Assembly (NCBI RefSeq): GCF_003053845.1
Contig: NZ_QAYG01000011.1
Coordinates: forward strand, 114,019 to 178,018
Direction: 5' to 3'
DNA length: 64,000 bases
Source: Breoghania corrubedonensis
GTDB taxonomy: Bacteria; Pseudomonadota; Alphaproteobacteria; Rhizobiales; Stappiaceae
Under the pieces are notes generated by a model. That model was not told where the DNA came from. It saw only the letters and a program-made list of their open reading frames with translations, and did not search any database. The position numbers and the translations under genes were made by a program. Positions 20,313 to 28,611 of the stretch are shown one piece after another. Position 1 is the stretch's first letter; every line of letters starts with the position of its first letter.

Positions 20313-20783
20313 ATGTCCCTGCCGCAAGCACTTGTCGATTTTTCGTCCCGCTGCGAGGCCCGTTTCGGGGCCGGGTCGGCTGGCTACAATGATGACGGCG
20401 CCTTTGTCGGGGTGCGCGGGCGGGTGGTCCATGTCAATCTGGACCCGAACGCCAACCGGGTGGTGGTGTGGAGCGAGCTGGCGCGCCCGGAACATGCCGG
20501 TTTTGAAGCGCTCGAACAGGCGGCGATGGCCTGGACCAGCGACGCGCTTCTGGCCATGGGGCTGGTCGTCGGCGTCAACCGCAACGCCGACCTGATCGTG
20601 CTGGGCCGCAGCATCGAACAGGACGCGCTTGGCACGCAGACCGGTCTCGATCTGGTCGGCGAGGTCGCGCAGCAGGCCGAGGCCGCCGCCGCGATGCTGG
20701 CCAGGGCCGCGGCCGAGGCAGGCAACGGGGCGGGCGGCCGTTCCTCCGGTTCCGACGGCGATGCCGTCATCATCCACAACTGA
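20313..20783 (+). CDS. CesT-like type III chaperone, pair A first gene
   Basis: This small acidic protein (156 residues) has the alternating helix-strand pattern of class I type III chaperones (VVHVNLDPNANRVVVWSELA strand region, C-terminal helix) and a low-complexity Gly/Ser tail. It begins 22 bp after effector A and is followed by a second chaperone gene, so it is probably a dedicated chaperone for effector A. An almost identical copy lies at 24952. Recognition rests on size, fold pattern and context, not on strong sequence motifs. Confidence 0.65.
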   Translation: MSLPQALVDFSSRCEARFGAGSAGYNDDGAFVGVRGRVVHVNLDPNANRVVVWSELARPEHAGFEALEQAAMAWTSDALLAMGLVVGVNRNADLIVLGRSIEQDALGTQTGLDLVGEVAQQAEAAAAMLARAAAEAGNGAGGRSSGSDGDAVIIHN

Positions 20784-20811
20784 TCGGCGCGAACCAGGAG
20801 GAAGCAACATC

Positions 20812-21279
20812 ATGACGAACGATAACACCCGGTTCGCCGACTATGTCACCAGGTGCTGCGAGGTTCTGGGTCTGCCGGTCGGGCCCGTGACCGGCGACAG
20901 CTACATGTTCCAGGTCGCGGACCGCTGGATCGAGCTGAAGGCCAATGCGGGCGGCGATCTGGTCTCCTTTGCGGCGATGGTCTACATGGCGCCGGCGGAT
21001 GTGCCTGTGCGGCCGGATCTGGTCTGCGGCTTCAATGTCCGCTACCTGTTCGACGGCGGCTTCTCGCTGCTGCACGACCGGGAGACGGATCGGCTCTATC
21101 TGTGCCGGCCGCACCAATTGGAGGCGCTCGATCCGCGCGCCATCCGCGATGAGCTGATCGACTTCGCCGAGCGGGCCGCCAATGTCGGCACATGGTATAT
21201 CCGCTCAAGCGAGGAGAATTCCGAGAATACAGGCGGGGGCTCTTCGTCATTTTCTACGGGAAATTTAGTCGGTTCATAA
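20812..21279 (+). CDS. CesT-like type III chaperone, pair A second gene
   Basis: The ATG at 20812 follows AGGAGG with good spacing. The 155-residue product resembles CesT/SycE-family chaperones: N-terminal helix, then strands around YMFQVADRWIELKANAGGDLVSFAAMVYMAP, then the C-terminal helix RAIRDELIDFAERAANVGTWYI. It forms a pair with the preceding gene, possibly a heterodimer (as in Yersinia SycN-YscB). Its C-terminal 20 residues differ from the paralogue at 25460 and are Ser/Gly-rich. Confidence 0.7.
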   Translation: MTNDNTRFADYVTRCCEVLGLPVGPVTGDSYMFQVADRWIELKANAGGDLVSFAAMVYMAPADVPVRPDLVCGFNVRYLFDGGFSLLHDRETDRLYLCRPHQLEALDPRAIRDELIDFAERAANVGTWYIRSSEENSENTGGGSSSFSTGNLVGS

Positions 21280-21842
21280 ATCGGTCTGCATGTGCCCGTG
21301 GTGATATTTCGAATTAAAACGCATGGATCGCCTGTGGTTGTGCTTTGCGTTGAGATGAATAGCATTTTCATTATTTAATTGGCCCAATCCATACTGGCTG
21401 GACCAGATTCCAGAAATCACTGTCCACATCGCAAAAATTCAAAAACTGTCCCAAACAGCATAGCCGCGGATCCCGCGCCGATGAATGCTGTCTCACGACG
21501 GGATGAACAACTCATCCTGACGTGAAGACTGAAAGCGGCGTCAGGCATACCTCGATACACGGCGAAACGAAACGGTGAAGGCGCCGGAGGCGGACCTGTC
21601 TTCCGGGAGGCTCCGGAGCGATGGCCCAGCCCTTGTGTCTTTCAAGTTCCCGGGTGGGGCGCGATGACCTGGTCGGAGATTGTTTCCGATGATCATTATC
21701 CAAGTAGTTTTGTGCCATTCCGGCTGTTTTGGTGTGCGTTATTATAGTCCTGTCTTCTGGTTATCTATGTCAGGAAAAACAGGAAAACATAGATGCGTTT
21801 GATAAAACATTCGGAAATGCAGGGATACTGGGAGATGGCGAT
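21280..21842 (+). other. 563-bp AT-enriched leader before effector B
   Basis: No gene is supported. The segment has lower GC than its neighbours, contains a copy of the recurring dyad motif at 21447-21462, and should carry the promoter for effector B. A frame reading into effector B from 21729 is an upstream extension without a ribosome-binding site, and its start is not conserved in the paralogue. Confidence 0.5.
21447..21462 (+). promoter_or_regulatory. TGTSCC-N4-RGCAYA-like dyad upstream of effector B
   Basis: TGTCCCAAACAGCATA shares its first six bases with the element upstream of sctV (TGTCCCATTTAGCACA). It also sits in the same wider context (CTGTC...CATAGC) as the element upstream of effector A. 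It lies 380 nt before the effector B start. Confidence 0.4.
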
Positions 21843-24800
21843 ATGTGCTTTGTGGAAATAGGCTCGAAGCAGAGCATGAATGCTGCATATAATGTATCGC
21901 GTTCTGAGGCCTCCCAGAGCCGGGCCGTCGACGAATCGCAGGTCCGGCAAAGCCAGGACAAGCTGAAATTCGCGCTTCTGGACAGCGGCATGGGCGGCGG
22001 TATGACGGCGGCCCTGCTTGGCGGTGAGGTTCGCCAGCTCGGTTCCTATTTCTGCCTTCCGATCGGCGACAAGCAACCGGCGGTCGCGGAAGCCTATACC
22101 GCGGTCATGGCGCTGTGGCCGATGATCATGCCCCTGGCAAATTCCAACGGCGAGCTGGACGGCAAGGTCGCGGAAAACGTCATCATCGCCTGCAACTCCG
22201 CCTCCGTGCGCAAGGAAGGCGCCGTCGATCTGATGGCCAAGTTCTGCGCGCAGGCCGCGGCGAGTGATTTCGAGGGCGTCGGAGACCGCGAGAGCGGAAA
22301 GGCTCTTCCCCAGCTGGTCAAAAAAGGACTGGAGGACCTTGCCAAGGTTGTCGCGGAGAAGACCGGCGGTCTCGGGGTCGAGGATTTCCAGGCCTATTTC
22401 ACCGGCCATGTCCACGAGATCGTTTCCAAGACCGCCGAAAAGGGTGCGCTCGAAGCGGTGGGTCTTCTCAAGGAGAAATCGCCGGATGCAGATCCGTTGC
22501 TGGTTCGCATCGATTCCACCAACGGCACGGCCGGTTCGCAAGCCTACCCCACCAAGATACGTGACGCGCTTGAACGTATGGGAGGCGAGGTTTCTGACGT
22601 CGAGATTCTCGGGTCAACCAGGAATCCGGGGGTCGGCGACACGGGAGATACCATCACCCACCACGTCATCTCGCTCAGGCTGAACGGCGAGGAGCGGACG
22701 ATCGTCGTGGAAGGCCGGGGCAATCAGCCGTGGGTGAAGGCGGTCGAGGGCGGCACCGTCGCGGCGGAAGGCGCTGACCTGGTTCGGGTCTCCAACGAGA
22801 ACAGCGAGGCGGCGTTGGGTAATTCGATCGCGCAGTTGCGTTCGAACACTCCGCGTGAAGGGACTGATCCGGCGAAAGCGGCCGGTATCCTTGCAGCGAT
22901 GCTCGGTGACAATGGCCGCCGCGTCGATGATGAGGGTGGGCAGGGCGTCAAGCCGGATCTGTCGATGCTCTGTTGCACGCATTACCCGGCCATGAAGGAT
23001 GCGCTGGTAGCGAGCTACGGCGAGGACGCAAGCCAGTTCATCGATCAGGCGACGATTGTCCGTGATCTGGTGCACGACGATCTTGAGGTGCCTGTCGATG
23101 GAAATCAGGAGCCACTCGAACTGGCCCTGACCGTCGGCAGCATGAATTATGGCGGGGCGGATGAAAAGATCCGCCCATCGATCGCGAATGGGTTCACGTC
23201 AGCCAATGTTCTCGCGGATGTGCTGGAACAGACGATGGATGGCGACAGCTCCAACGTGGTCCGCTCTCTCGGGTCGGTGAAGGTATTCCATCAGAATGAC
23301 AATGGCGGCGCGAATGTCGCGAAAGACGCCAGGATAAGCAATGCGAGCACGCAAGGCGGGAGCTATCAGGAAGCTTTCGAGTTGCTCCATCAGATGATGG
23401 TCACCGGAGAGCAGGACATAAAAAGATTCTACGAGAGTCAGAATCTGGCGATCAATCCCGCGTTCGGGCGCAATCCCGAAAGTCCTGATTTCAACCCCGA
23501 AGCTCCGCGTTTCACCTTCGTTGGAAATGAACGCAGAGATCAGCGCATCCAGCCGAACCCCGAAAGACTGAGCGAAGGCGCAAGAACGCACCATGAGGAG
23601 CTGGACGCGGCGGATATGTCGGCAAAGCTGGACAGGCTCGGCACGGTGATGACCCTTGGCGAAAGCCGGGGCATCGACAAGATCGCGCCGCTCAATGATC
23701 AAGGAGCGCAACTCAAGGCGGCCACGGCGCAGCTGATGGACGTCGTCATCCGAAATCGCGACATCGCGGACCCGACGGAACGCGAGCCCGTCGGCATCAT
23801 GACCGGCTTCTCGGTCGTCAGAAATGAAGATCGCACACGCGTTGCCGGTGAGAATGACGGCCCCCCGGGTGCCGTGCTCATGGGCAAGACCCTGGTGGAT
23901 CAGGAAACACCGGTCGTCTTCGTGACCGACCGTTCGGCTCAGGCTTCGTTGTACTCGTCCTTGCTGGGAGCGGGACTGGCAGAGCTGACCTCTGAAGGAA
24001 AGCTGTTTCTGGAACTGAGGAAGAACGATTTCGCCGAAGATGAAAACGGATTGGGGCCGCATTCGCTGCTCGAACCCCAATATGTGAAAGTGCACGACCT
24101 GGTGAAGGTCGAGATCCCGCAGGTGGACTACCCCCAGATCCCGCCGGAGGCGCTGCCGCTTGACGATCCGGATGCCCGCGAAACGATGATTTCGCAACGC
24201 AAGGCGGCGAACAGGGAAGCCGTCCTGGCCACCGCCGAAACACTCAAGGGCATGAATGTCAACACGATGATCTCCATCGAGCGGCCGAGCGTGACCGAAC
24301 TCGATGGCGGTTCCTACAGCATGGTCGCCGTCGATGTGGCGCCCTTCAACCCCGACCTCAGCCCCTTGCTCGGCAGCGAAGATATCGGTTTCGCGCCATT
24401 TACGATCGGCATCGGTGATGGCGGAAACGAGCTGGGCACCGGCGGTATCCAGTTCATGACGTCGGAAGGCCGCGATCACGAAATGCTGCCCTTCGTGAAG
24501 GGCGGCTCGGTGATCGGCGCGAAGAAGGATCTGGCCACCGATGTCATGCTGCTGAGCACCGTCTCCAACAATGGCGGCATGGCGGTGTCCATGTCGCTTT
24601 TGGCAGCGCTGGCCGGGGACGATGACGATGTTGGCGTGGCGCTCGATGCGACGATTGACGCCTATAACGACACGATCGCCTATCTCGCCGAAAACGGCAT
24701 GTCGATCGATGGTGTGAACAAGGAAAACCTGAACACGGTCGATGGTCGTCGGATGGGAACGCGCCAAGAGGCCGGCGAGAGGTGGGAGGCCACCCAAGGC

Positions 24801-24923
24801 AAGGTCCCGCTTGGCATCGGCCCGGATTACCAGACACCCGATGGCAAATCGGGCAGCCCGAACGACACCTCGCACAATGACACTTTCCTCCGGTTCCGGA
24901 ACATCTTCGCTCCGGTGAACTGA
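21843..24923 (+). CDS. Candidate T3SS effector B: glutamate racemase - D-glutamate cyclase fusion (paralogue)
   Basis: Start at ATG 21843 (GGAGA upstream), matching effector A in beginning Met-Cys-Phe. The 1026-residue protein has a shorter disordered N-terminus of about 40 residues. Its racemase-like domain has DSGMGGG at 47, ACNSAS with Cys117, and CCTHYP with Cys378 and His380. Its DUF4392 domain has GENDGPPGA near 669, ISIERP near 811 and IGDGGNELGTGG near 857. The cyclase-domain tail SVDGVNKENLNTVDGRRMG is nearly identical to that of effector A, while N-termini and linkers have diverged. All racemase catalytic positions are retained, so both copies should be active. Its own chaperone pair follows directly. 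Confidence 0.8.
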   Translation: MCFVEIGSKQSMNAAYNVSRSEASQSRAVDESQVRQSQDKLKFALLDSGMGGGMTAALLGGEVRQLGSYFCLPIGDKQPAVAEAYTAVMALWPMIMPLANSNGELDGKVAENVIIACNSASVRKEGAVDLMAKFCAQAAASDFEGVGDRESGKALPQLVKKGLEDLAKVVAEKTGGLGVEDFQAYFTGHVHEIVSKTAEKGALEAVGLLKEKSPDADPLLVRIDSTNGTAGSQAYPTKIRDALERMGGEVSDVEILGSTRNPGVGDTGDTITHHVISLRLNGEERTIVVEGRGNQPWVKAVEGGTVAAEGADLVRVSNENSEAALGNSIAQLRSNTPREGTDPAKAAGILAAMLGDNGRRVDDEGGQGVKPDLSMLCCTHYPAMKDALVASYGEDASQFIDQATIVRDLVHDDLEVPVDGNQEPLELALTVGSMNYGGADEKIRPSIANGFTSANVLADVLEQTMDGDSSNVVRSLGSVKVFHQNDNGGANVAKDARISNASTQGGSYQEAFELLHQMMVTGEQDIKRFYESQNLAINPAFGRNPESPDFNPEAPRFTFVGNERRDQRIQPNPERLSEGARTHHEELDAADMSAKLDRLGTVMTLGESRGIDKIAPLNDQGAQLKAATAQLMDVVIRNRDIADPTEREPVGIMTGFSVVRNEDRTRVAGENDGPPGAVLMGKTLVDQETPVVFVTDRSAQASLYSSLLGAGLAELTSEGKLFLELRKNDFAEDENGLGPHSLLEPQYVKVHDLVKVEIPQVDYPQIPPEALPLDDPDARETMISQRKAANREAVLATAETLKGMNVNTMISIERPSVTELDGGSYSMVAVDVAPFNPDLSPLLGSEDIGFAPFTIGIGDGGNELGTGGIQFMTSEGRDHEMLPFVKGGSVIGAKKDLATDVMLLSTVSNNGGMAVSMSLLAALAGDDDDVGVALDATIDAYNDTIAYLAENGMSIDGVNKENLNTVDGRRMGTRQEAGERWEATQGKVPLGIGPDYQTPDGKSGSPNDTSHNDTFLRFRNIFAPVN

Positions 24924-24951
24924 GACAGCCAATTGAACAGGGAGACACGCG

Positions 24952-25431
24952 ATGTCCCTACCGCAAGTACTTGTCGATTTCTCTTCCCGCTGTGAGGCCC
25001 GGTTCGGGGCCGGGTCGGCCGGTTACAACGACGATGGCGCCTTTGTCGGGGTTGGCGAGCGGGTGGTCCACGTCAATCTGGACCCGAACGCCAACCGGGT
25101 GGTGGTGTGGAGCGAGCTGGCGCGGCCGGAACATGCCGGTTTTGAAGCGCTCGAACAGGCGGCGATGGCCTATACCAGCCATGAGCTTCTGGCCAGGGGG
25201 CTGGCGGTTGGCGTCAACCGCAACGCCGACCTGATCGTGCTGGGCCGCAGCATCGAGCAGGACGCGCTGGGCACGCAGACCGGTCTCGATCTGGTCGGCG
25301 AGGTGGCGCAGCAGGCCGAGATCGCCGATGCCATGCTGGCCAGGGCCGCGGCCGAGGCGGGCAACGGGGCGGGCGGCCATTCCTCCGGTTCCGGCGCCTC
25401 CGACGGCGATGCCGTCATCATCCACAACTGA
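24952..25431 (+). CDS. CesT-like type III chaperone, pair B first gene
   Basis: The 159-residue protein is a near copy of the product at 20313, differing by a limited number of substitutions and a 3-residue Gly-Ala-Ser insertion in the tail. Long stretches are identical at the DNA level. It lies 28 bp after effector B. Its function is assigned as for its twin: probably a chaperone keeping effector B secretion-competent. Confidence 0.65.
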   Translation: MSLPQVLVDFSSRCEARFGAGSAGYNDDGAFVGVGERVVHVNLDPNANRVVVWSELARPEHAGFEALEQAAMAYTSHELLARGLAVGVNRNADLIVLGRSIEQDALGTQTGLDLVGEVAQQAEIADAMLARAAAEAGNGAGGHSSGSGASDGDAVIIHN

Positions 25432-25459
25432 TCGCTGCGAACCAGGAGGAAGCAACATC

Positions 25460-25927
25460 ATGTCCAGCGAAAACACCCGGTTCGCCGACTATGTCACCAA
25501 ATGCTGCGAGGCGCTGGGTCTGCCGGTCGGGCCCGTGACCGGCGACAGCTACATGTTCCAGGTCGCGGACCGCTGGATCGAGCTGAAGACCAGCGCGGGC
25601 GGCGATCTCGTGACCTTCGCGGCGATGGTCTACATGGCGCCGGCGGATGTGCCTGTGCGGGCGGATCTGGTCTGCGGCTTCAATGTCCGCTACCTGTTCG
25701 ATGGCGGCTTCTCGCTGCTGCACGACCGGGAGACGGATCGGCTCTATCTGTGCCGGGCGCACCAACTGGAGGCGCTCGATCCGCGCGCCATCCGCGATCA
25801 GCTGATCGACTTCGCCGAGCGGGCCGCCAATGTCGGCACCTGGTATATCCGCACAAGCGAGGAACCGGCGCCCGGCGCCCGCGCGCCCGCGCCCTCCGGC
25901 GAGCCCGGCAGCTATATCGGGCTTTAG
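25460..25927 (+). CDS. CesT-like type III chaperone, pair B second gene
   Basis: The 155-residue product starts at ATG 25460 behind AGGAGG in a leader almost identical to that of the gene at 20812. The body is nearly identical to that paralogue; only the last 20 residues differ (Ala/Pro-rich, ending SYIGL). Likely partner of the preceding chaperone in handling effector B. It could also serve both effectors, given how little the chaperones have diverged. Confidence 0.7.
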   Translation: MSSENTRFADYVTKCCEALGLPVGPVTGDSYMFQVADRWIELKTSAGGDLVTFAAMVYMAPADVPVRADLVCGFNVRYLFDGGFSLLHDRETDRLYLCRAHQLEALDPRAIRDQLIDFAERAANVGTWYIRTSEEPAPGARAPAPSGEPGSYIGL

Positions 25928-26077
25928 ACTGGCCTGATGCCGGACGGGCTCATGGCGCAGCCTGTCCGGCCACAACCGTCTTTGGTGGCCGCTCGAAGCC
26001 GATTTTTCAAATTTGGACCAATCCGGGAAATCGGATGGCGGCGCGACCATGGGCGCGCCGGGGGAAGGTGTTTGCCG

Positions 26078-26539
26078 ATGGGCCGTTATCTGAACGAAAC
26101 GCTTTTTGCCGCTCTCGCAGCCGATCCGCACGTCGACGCGGTGGTCGCGGAGGGAGACGACCTCGTGTTGCGCATGGAGGGAGAGATCCTCCGATTGACG
26201 CAGGATACGGAGAACGGGCGGACCGTCTGCTGGGCCGATATGCGCAAGTTGCAGCCCTCGGAAATCGCCGGTGGAGCCGCCGCCGCACGCCGCTACAACG
26301 CCACCCTTCAGGTTGATAGCGGCCTGACCATGGGCTTCTTCCTGAAAGGCAACGCCCTCGTTCTCGGCAAGAGCTTCGACGTGCGGGAGATGCCGCCGGC
26401 CGAGGCCGTCGGGGCCGCGCGTCGTGTGCTCGATGGTTTGAGCCCGGCCCGCGCACTGCTCGATGCGGTCCTGGAAGATATGCACCATGACGAAAGCCGA
26501 GCCCTGCAGCAGGGCGACGGGCCCCTGATGCAGGTCTGA
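26078..26539 (+). CDS. CesT-like type III chaperone upstream of effector C
   Basis: Start placed at ATG 26078 (GAAGG upstream). A longer frame from 25937 adds 47 residues with no chaperone character. The 153-residue protein has the class I chaperone pattern: N-terminal helix YLNETLFAALAADPHVD, strands EGDDLVLRMEGEILRLT and TLQVDSGLTMGFFLKGNALVLGKS, and a long C-terminal helix. Together with the next gene it precedes the Ser-rich secreted-type protein at 27084, whose chaperone it may be. Confidence 0.6.
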   Translation: MGRYLNETLFAALAADPHVDAVVAEGDDLVLRMEGEILRLTQDTENGRTVCWADMRKLQPSEIAGGAAAARRYNATLQVDSGLTMGFFLKGNALVLGKSFDVREMPPAEAVGAARRVLDGLSPARALLDAVLEDMHHDESRALQQGDGPLMQV

Positions 26540-26571
26540 TCCCGACAGGCCTTGAGCGGAAAGGACACCGG

Positions 26572-27021
26572 ATGAGCACATCGCATGACGCGTTTCGGAG
26601 CCTCGTTACGGATTACCTGGTCGGCCGGGGGAAAACCCCCTCGCAGATCGAGGATGCGGACGACTACATGCTGGAGGCGCGTGGCCGGATCGTCCAGCTC
26701 CGGCTTGGCCGCGAAGGGACCATGCTTGTGTCGACGATGGTCTTCTACAACGAGAACGACGACACCCAGGTGCGCGACACGGCCATCGCGGAGTTCAACG
26801 CCTACCACCTGTTCGCCGGCGGTTATTGCCTGCATGTGGATGAACGCAGCCAGTCGCTCTACGTCGAGCAGGAACTGACCGTCAGCCGTTTCGATGCGGA
26901 TGGTTTGCGCGATCACATGGAGGATTTCGCGGTCCGGGCGACGAATTGCGCGCGCTGGTACCTGAAGGAACTGGCGGCATCCGACCCCGGCAGGACGACA
27001 GATCAACTGGTCTTCGCCTGA
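26572..27021 (+). CDS. CesT-like type III chaperone, second gene upstream of effector C
   Basis: This 149-residue protein is related in layout to the products at 20812 and 25460 (FNAYHLFAGGYCLHVDERSQSLYVEQEL corresponds to FNVRYLFDGGFSLLHDRETDRLYLCR; both end in a helix with a C-terminal W-Y pair). It is therefore a diverged member of the same chaperone family. It ends 62 bp before the effector C start, and the pair arrangement mirrors that of effectors A and B with gene order reversed. Confidence 0.65.
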   Translation: MSTSHDAFRSLVTDYLVGRGKTPSQIEDADDYMLEARGRIVQLRLGREGTMLVSTMVFYNENDDTQVRDTAIAEFNAYHLFAGGYCLHVDERSQSLYVEQELTVSRFDADGLRDHMEDFAVRATNCARWYLKELAASDPGRTTDQLVFA

Positions 27022-27083
27022 GCGGCACCCGCCTGAGCGTCGTCAAATGACATTTTCCGCATGTGTTACGGGAGGACACGGTT

Positions 27084-28463
27084 GTGTGCCTGACGGGACT
27101 TACAAATAGCAGTTCTGCCTCTTCGCTTCAGGGGAGCCATATTCAGGGATCTTCCCGGCTCAACAGCAGTAGCGCCAGCATCGACCTGAATGCCGGGCCG
27201 GGCAGCTCCAGCGGGGTCAAGAGCGGCTCAGGGCGTCTGGCGAGTGCGATGTCGTCGTCCATAAACCTGGGCGGGCAGGGGATGGGCTCCGTACACGCGA
27301 GCCACAGCCGGTCACTTGAAAGCGATGATTTCCTCGATGCTCTCAGCGAGGCGGATGACCAATCGGAGGATTTCGGCTTCGATCAGGCCAACAGTCTGAG
27401 CAACAGCGGTTCGCCCTCCCGCAGCGGAGAAACCTCGTCGGGCGCTGTTCAAGGGTCAAGTCACGACAACAGCGCGGTTTCCTCTTCGTCGGAAGTCCTC
27501 ATCATCGATCCGGATGACGAAGTAAGCGAAACCCTTGTCTCCAATTCCGGCCTCCCGACATTCTCAGGTGTCCAGTCGTCCGACAACCTGAACGCACTTG
27601 AATCCATCACGGATGTCTCAACCTCGCAGGAGGATCAAGGGCCCGGCGGTTGTTGCAGTTGCTCCCTCAACGTTGGACAATCGTTGAAAGCCGGGCTCGT
27701 GCAGATGGTGTCAACGGCCCTGACCTTCGGCATCAAGCCGTGGGTGGAAGAAGGGCTCAAGGCCGCGCTTGCCCCTGCCGTCGGTGAGGCCATGGCAGGC
27801 CCTATTGCCGGTATCGTTGGCGGCGTTTTCATCGGAGTAATCCATACGACCGTTTCCAAGACGGTTTCGAGCGTCATGAATTCGGCGTTGTCGATGACCA
27901 CTTACACCCCGACGGACAATCAACTCCGCGATGAACTGGCAACGATCGACGCACCGGTCACGGGTGCCTTTGTCGCAACCTATGCCTTGCGTGGCGGGTT
28001 CGTTGATCCGCAAGCCGGCCACGTAGCCGAAGCGGTTTCAAAAACGATTGCATCGTCGCTGGGCGGGCTGATTCAGGGTGTCGTTACCGATGTATTGAGG
28101 CAGACGGCTTTCAGCGACGACTTTGATCAGGGGCAAGCGCCGGAACTCTCGGATATCGACGCCAAGGAGATTGCCAAAACGGCGGTCAGCAGGATGTTAG
28201 AGAGTGGAGAGAATGCCGGCCACGATTACTTCGGCAAGGTTGTGGGAGCCGTCGTCGGAAACATGACCGCGCCGCTATGGGGGGGGCTCGAGATGAGTGG
28301 CTGGGCAAGCGGTGCGCTCGGAATGACGACGTTTCTCGCGTCATGGTTCGGCGGAATTCATGGGGGAGCCTTCGCGGGCGATCAAATCGCGTCGGCAATT
28401 CAGAATCTTAACGCAGGGGACGACCAGCCGAACGCCAATGGCGTTCCCTCGGAGTCGGTCTGA
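27084..28463 (+). CDS. Candidate T3SS effector C: Ser-rich N-terminus, membrane-active C-terminal half
   Basis: Start chosen at GTG 27084, with GGGAGGA 7 nt upstream; this gives Met-Cys-Leu, echoing the Met-Cys-Phe starts of effectors A and B. The frame is open back to 27063. The 459-residue product has about 150 residues dominated by Ser, Asn and Gly, as in type III secretion signals. A CCSCS cluster lies near residue 187. The C-terminal half has hydrophobic Gly/Ala segments (about 231-256 and 411-432) that could insert into membranes. I recognise no catalytic domain. It lies behind two chaperone genes. It could be an effector or a translocator-like protein. Confidence 0.55.
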   Translation: MCLTGLTNSSSASSLQGSHIQGSSRLNSSSASIDLNAGPGSSSGVKSGSGRLASAMSSSINLGGQGMGSVHASHSRSLESDDFLDALSEADDQSEDFGFDQANSLSNSGSPSRSGETSSGAVQGSSHDNSAVSSSSEVLIIDPDDEVSETLVSNSGLPTFSGVQSSDNLNALESITDVSTSQEDQGPGGCCSCSLNVGQSLKAGLVQMVSTALTFGIKPWVEEGLKAALAPAVGEAMAGPIAGIVGGVFIGVIHTTVSKTVSSVMNSALSMTTYTPTDNQLRDELATIDAPVTGAFVATYALRGGFVDPQAGHVAEAVSKTIASSLGGLIQGVVTDVLRQTAFSDDFDQGQAPELSDIDAKEIAKTAVSRMLESGENAGHDYFGKVVGAVVGNMTAPLWGGLEMSGWASGALGMTTFLASWFGGIHGGAFAGDQIASAIQNLNAGDDQPNANGVPSESV

Positions 28464-28531
28464 CGGGCAGGAGACGGCTCGTTTCCCTTCGATATCTCCG
28501 CCGTGAGCCTGACGCTCGGTTCCTGAACGCT

Positions 28532-28547
28532 TGCGCCAGGTGGCGCG
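28532..28547 (+). promoter_or_regulatory. TGTGCC-N4-GGCACA-like dyad upstream of the 28612 gene
   Basis: TGCGCCAGGTGGCGCG is a perfect dyad at its core (GCGCC/GGCGC) and matches 9 of 12 defined positions of the locus motif. It lies 64 nt before the start codon, the same distance as the better copies. In GC-rich DNA a chance palindrome is possible. Confidence 0.35.
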
Positions 28548-28611
28548 GATCGTTGCGGTGCGAACGCTTGGGGCGCGTCGAGGCAACCCCAATTATCAAA
28601 GGTACTCTGTG

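Larger units (their letters stand above)
20313..25927 (+). repeat. Duplicated chaperone pair flanking effector B
   Basis: The segments 20313 to about 21200 and 24952 to about 25850 are direct repeats at the DNA level, each with the same gene order and the same intergenic ribosome-binding site. The linked effector genes are also paralogous but much more diverged. The region therefore arose by duplication of an effector-chaperone-chaperone triplet. Confidence 0.85.

Noticed and set aside
21729..21842. An N-terminal extension of effector B beginning at 21729
   Set aside because: There is no ribosome-binding site, and the paralogue starts at the equivalent of 21843 with the same Met-Cys-Phe.
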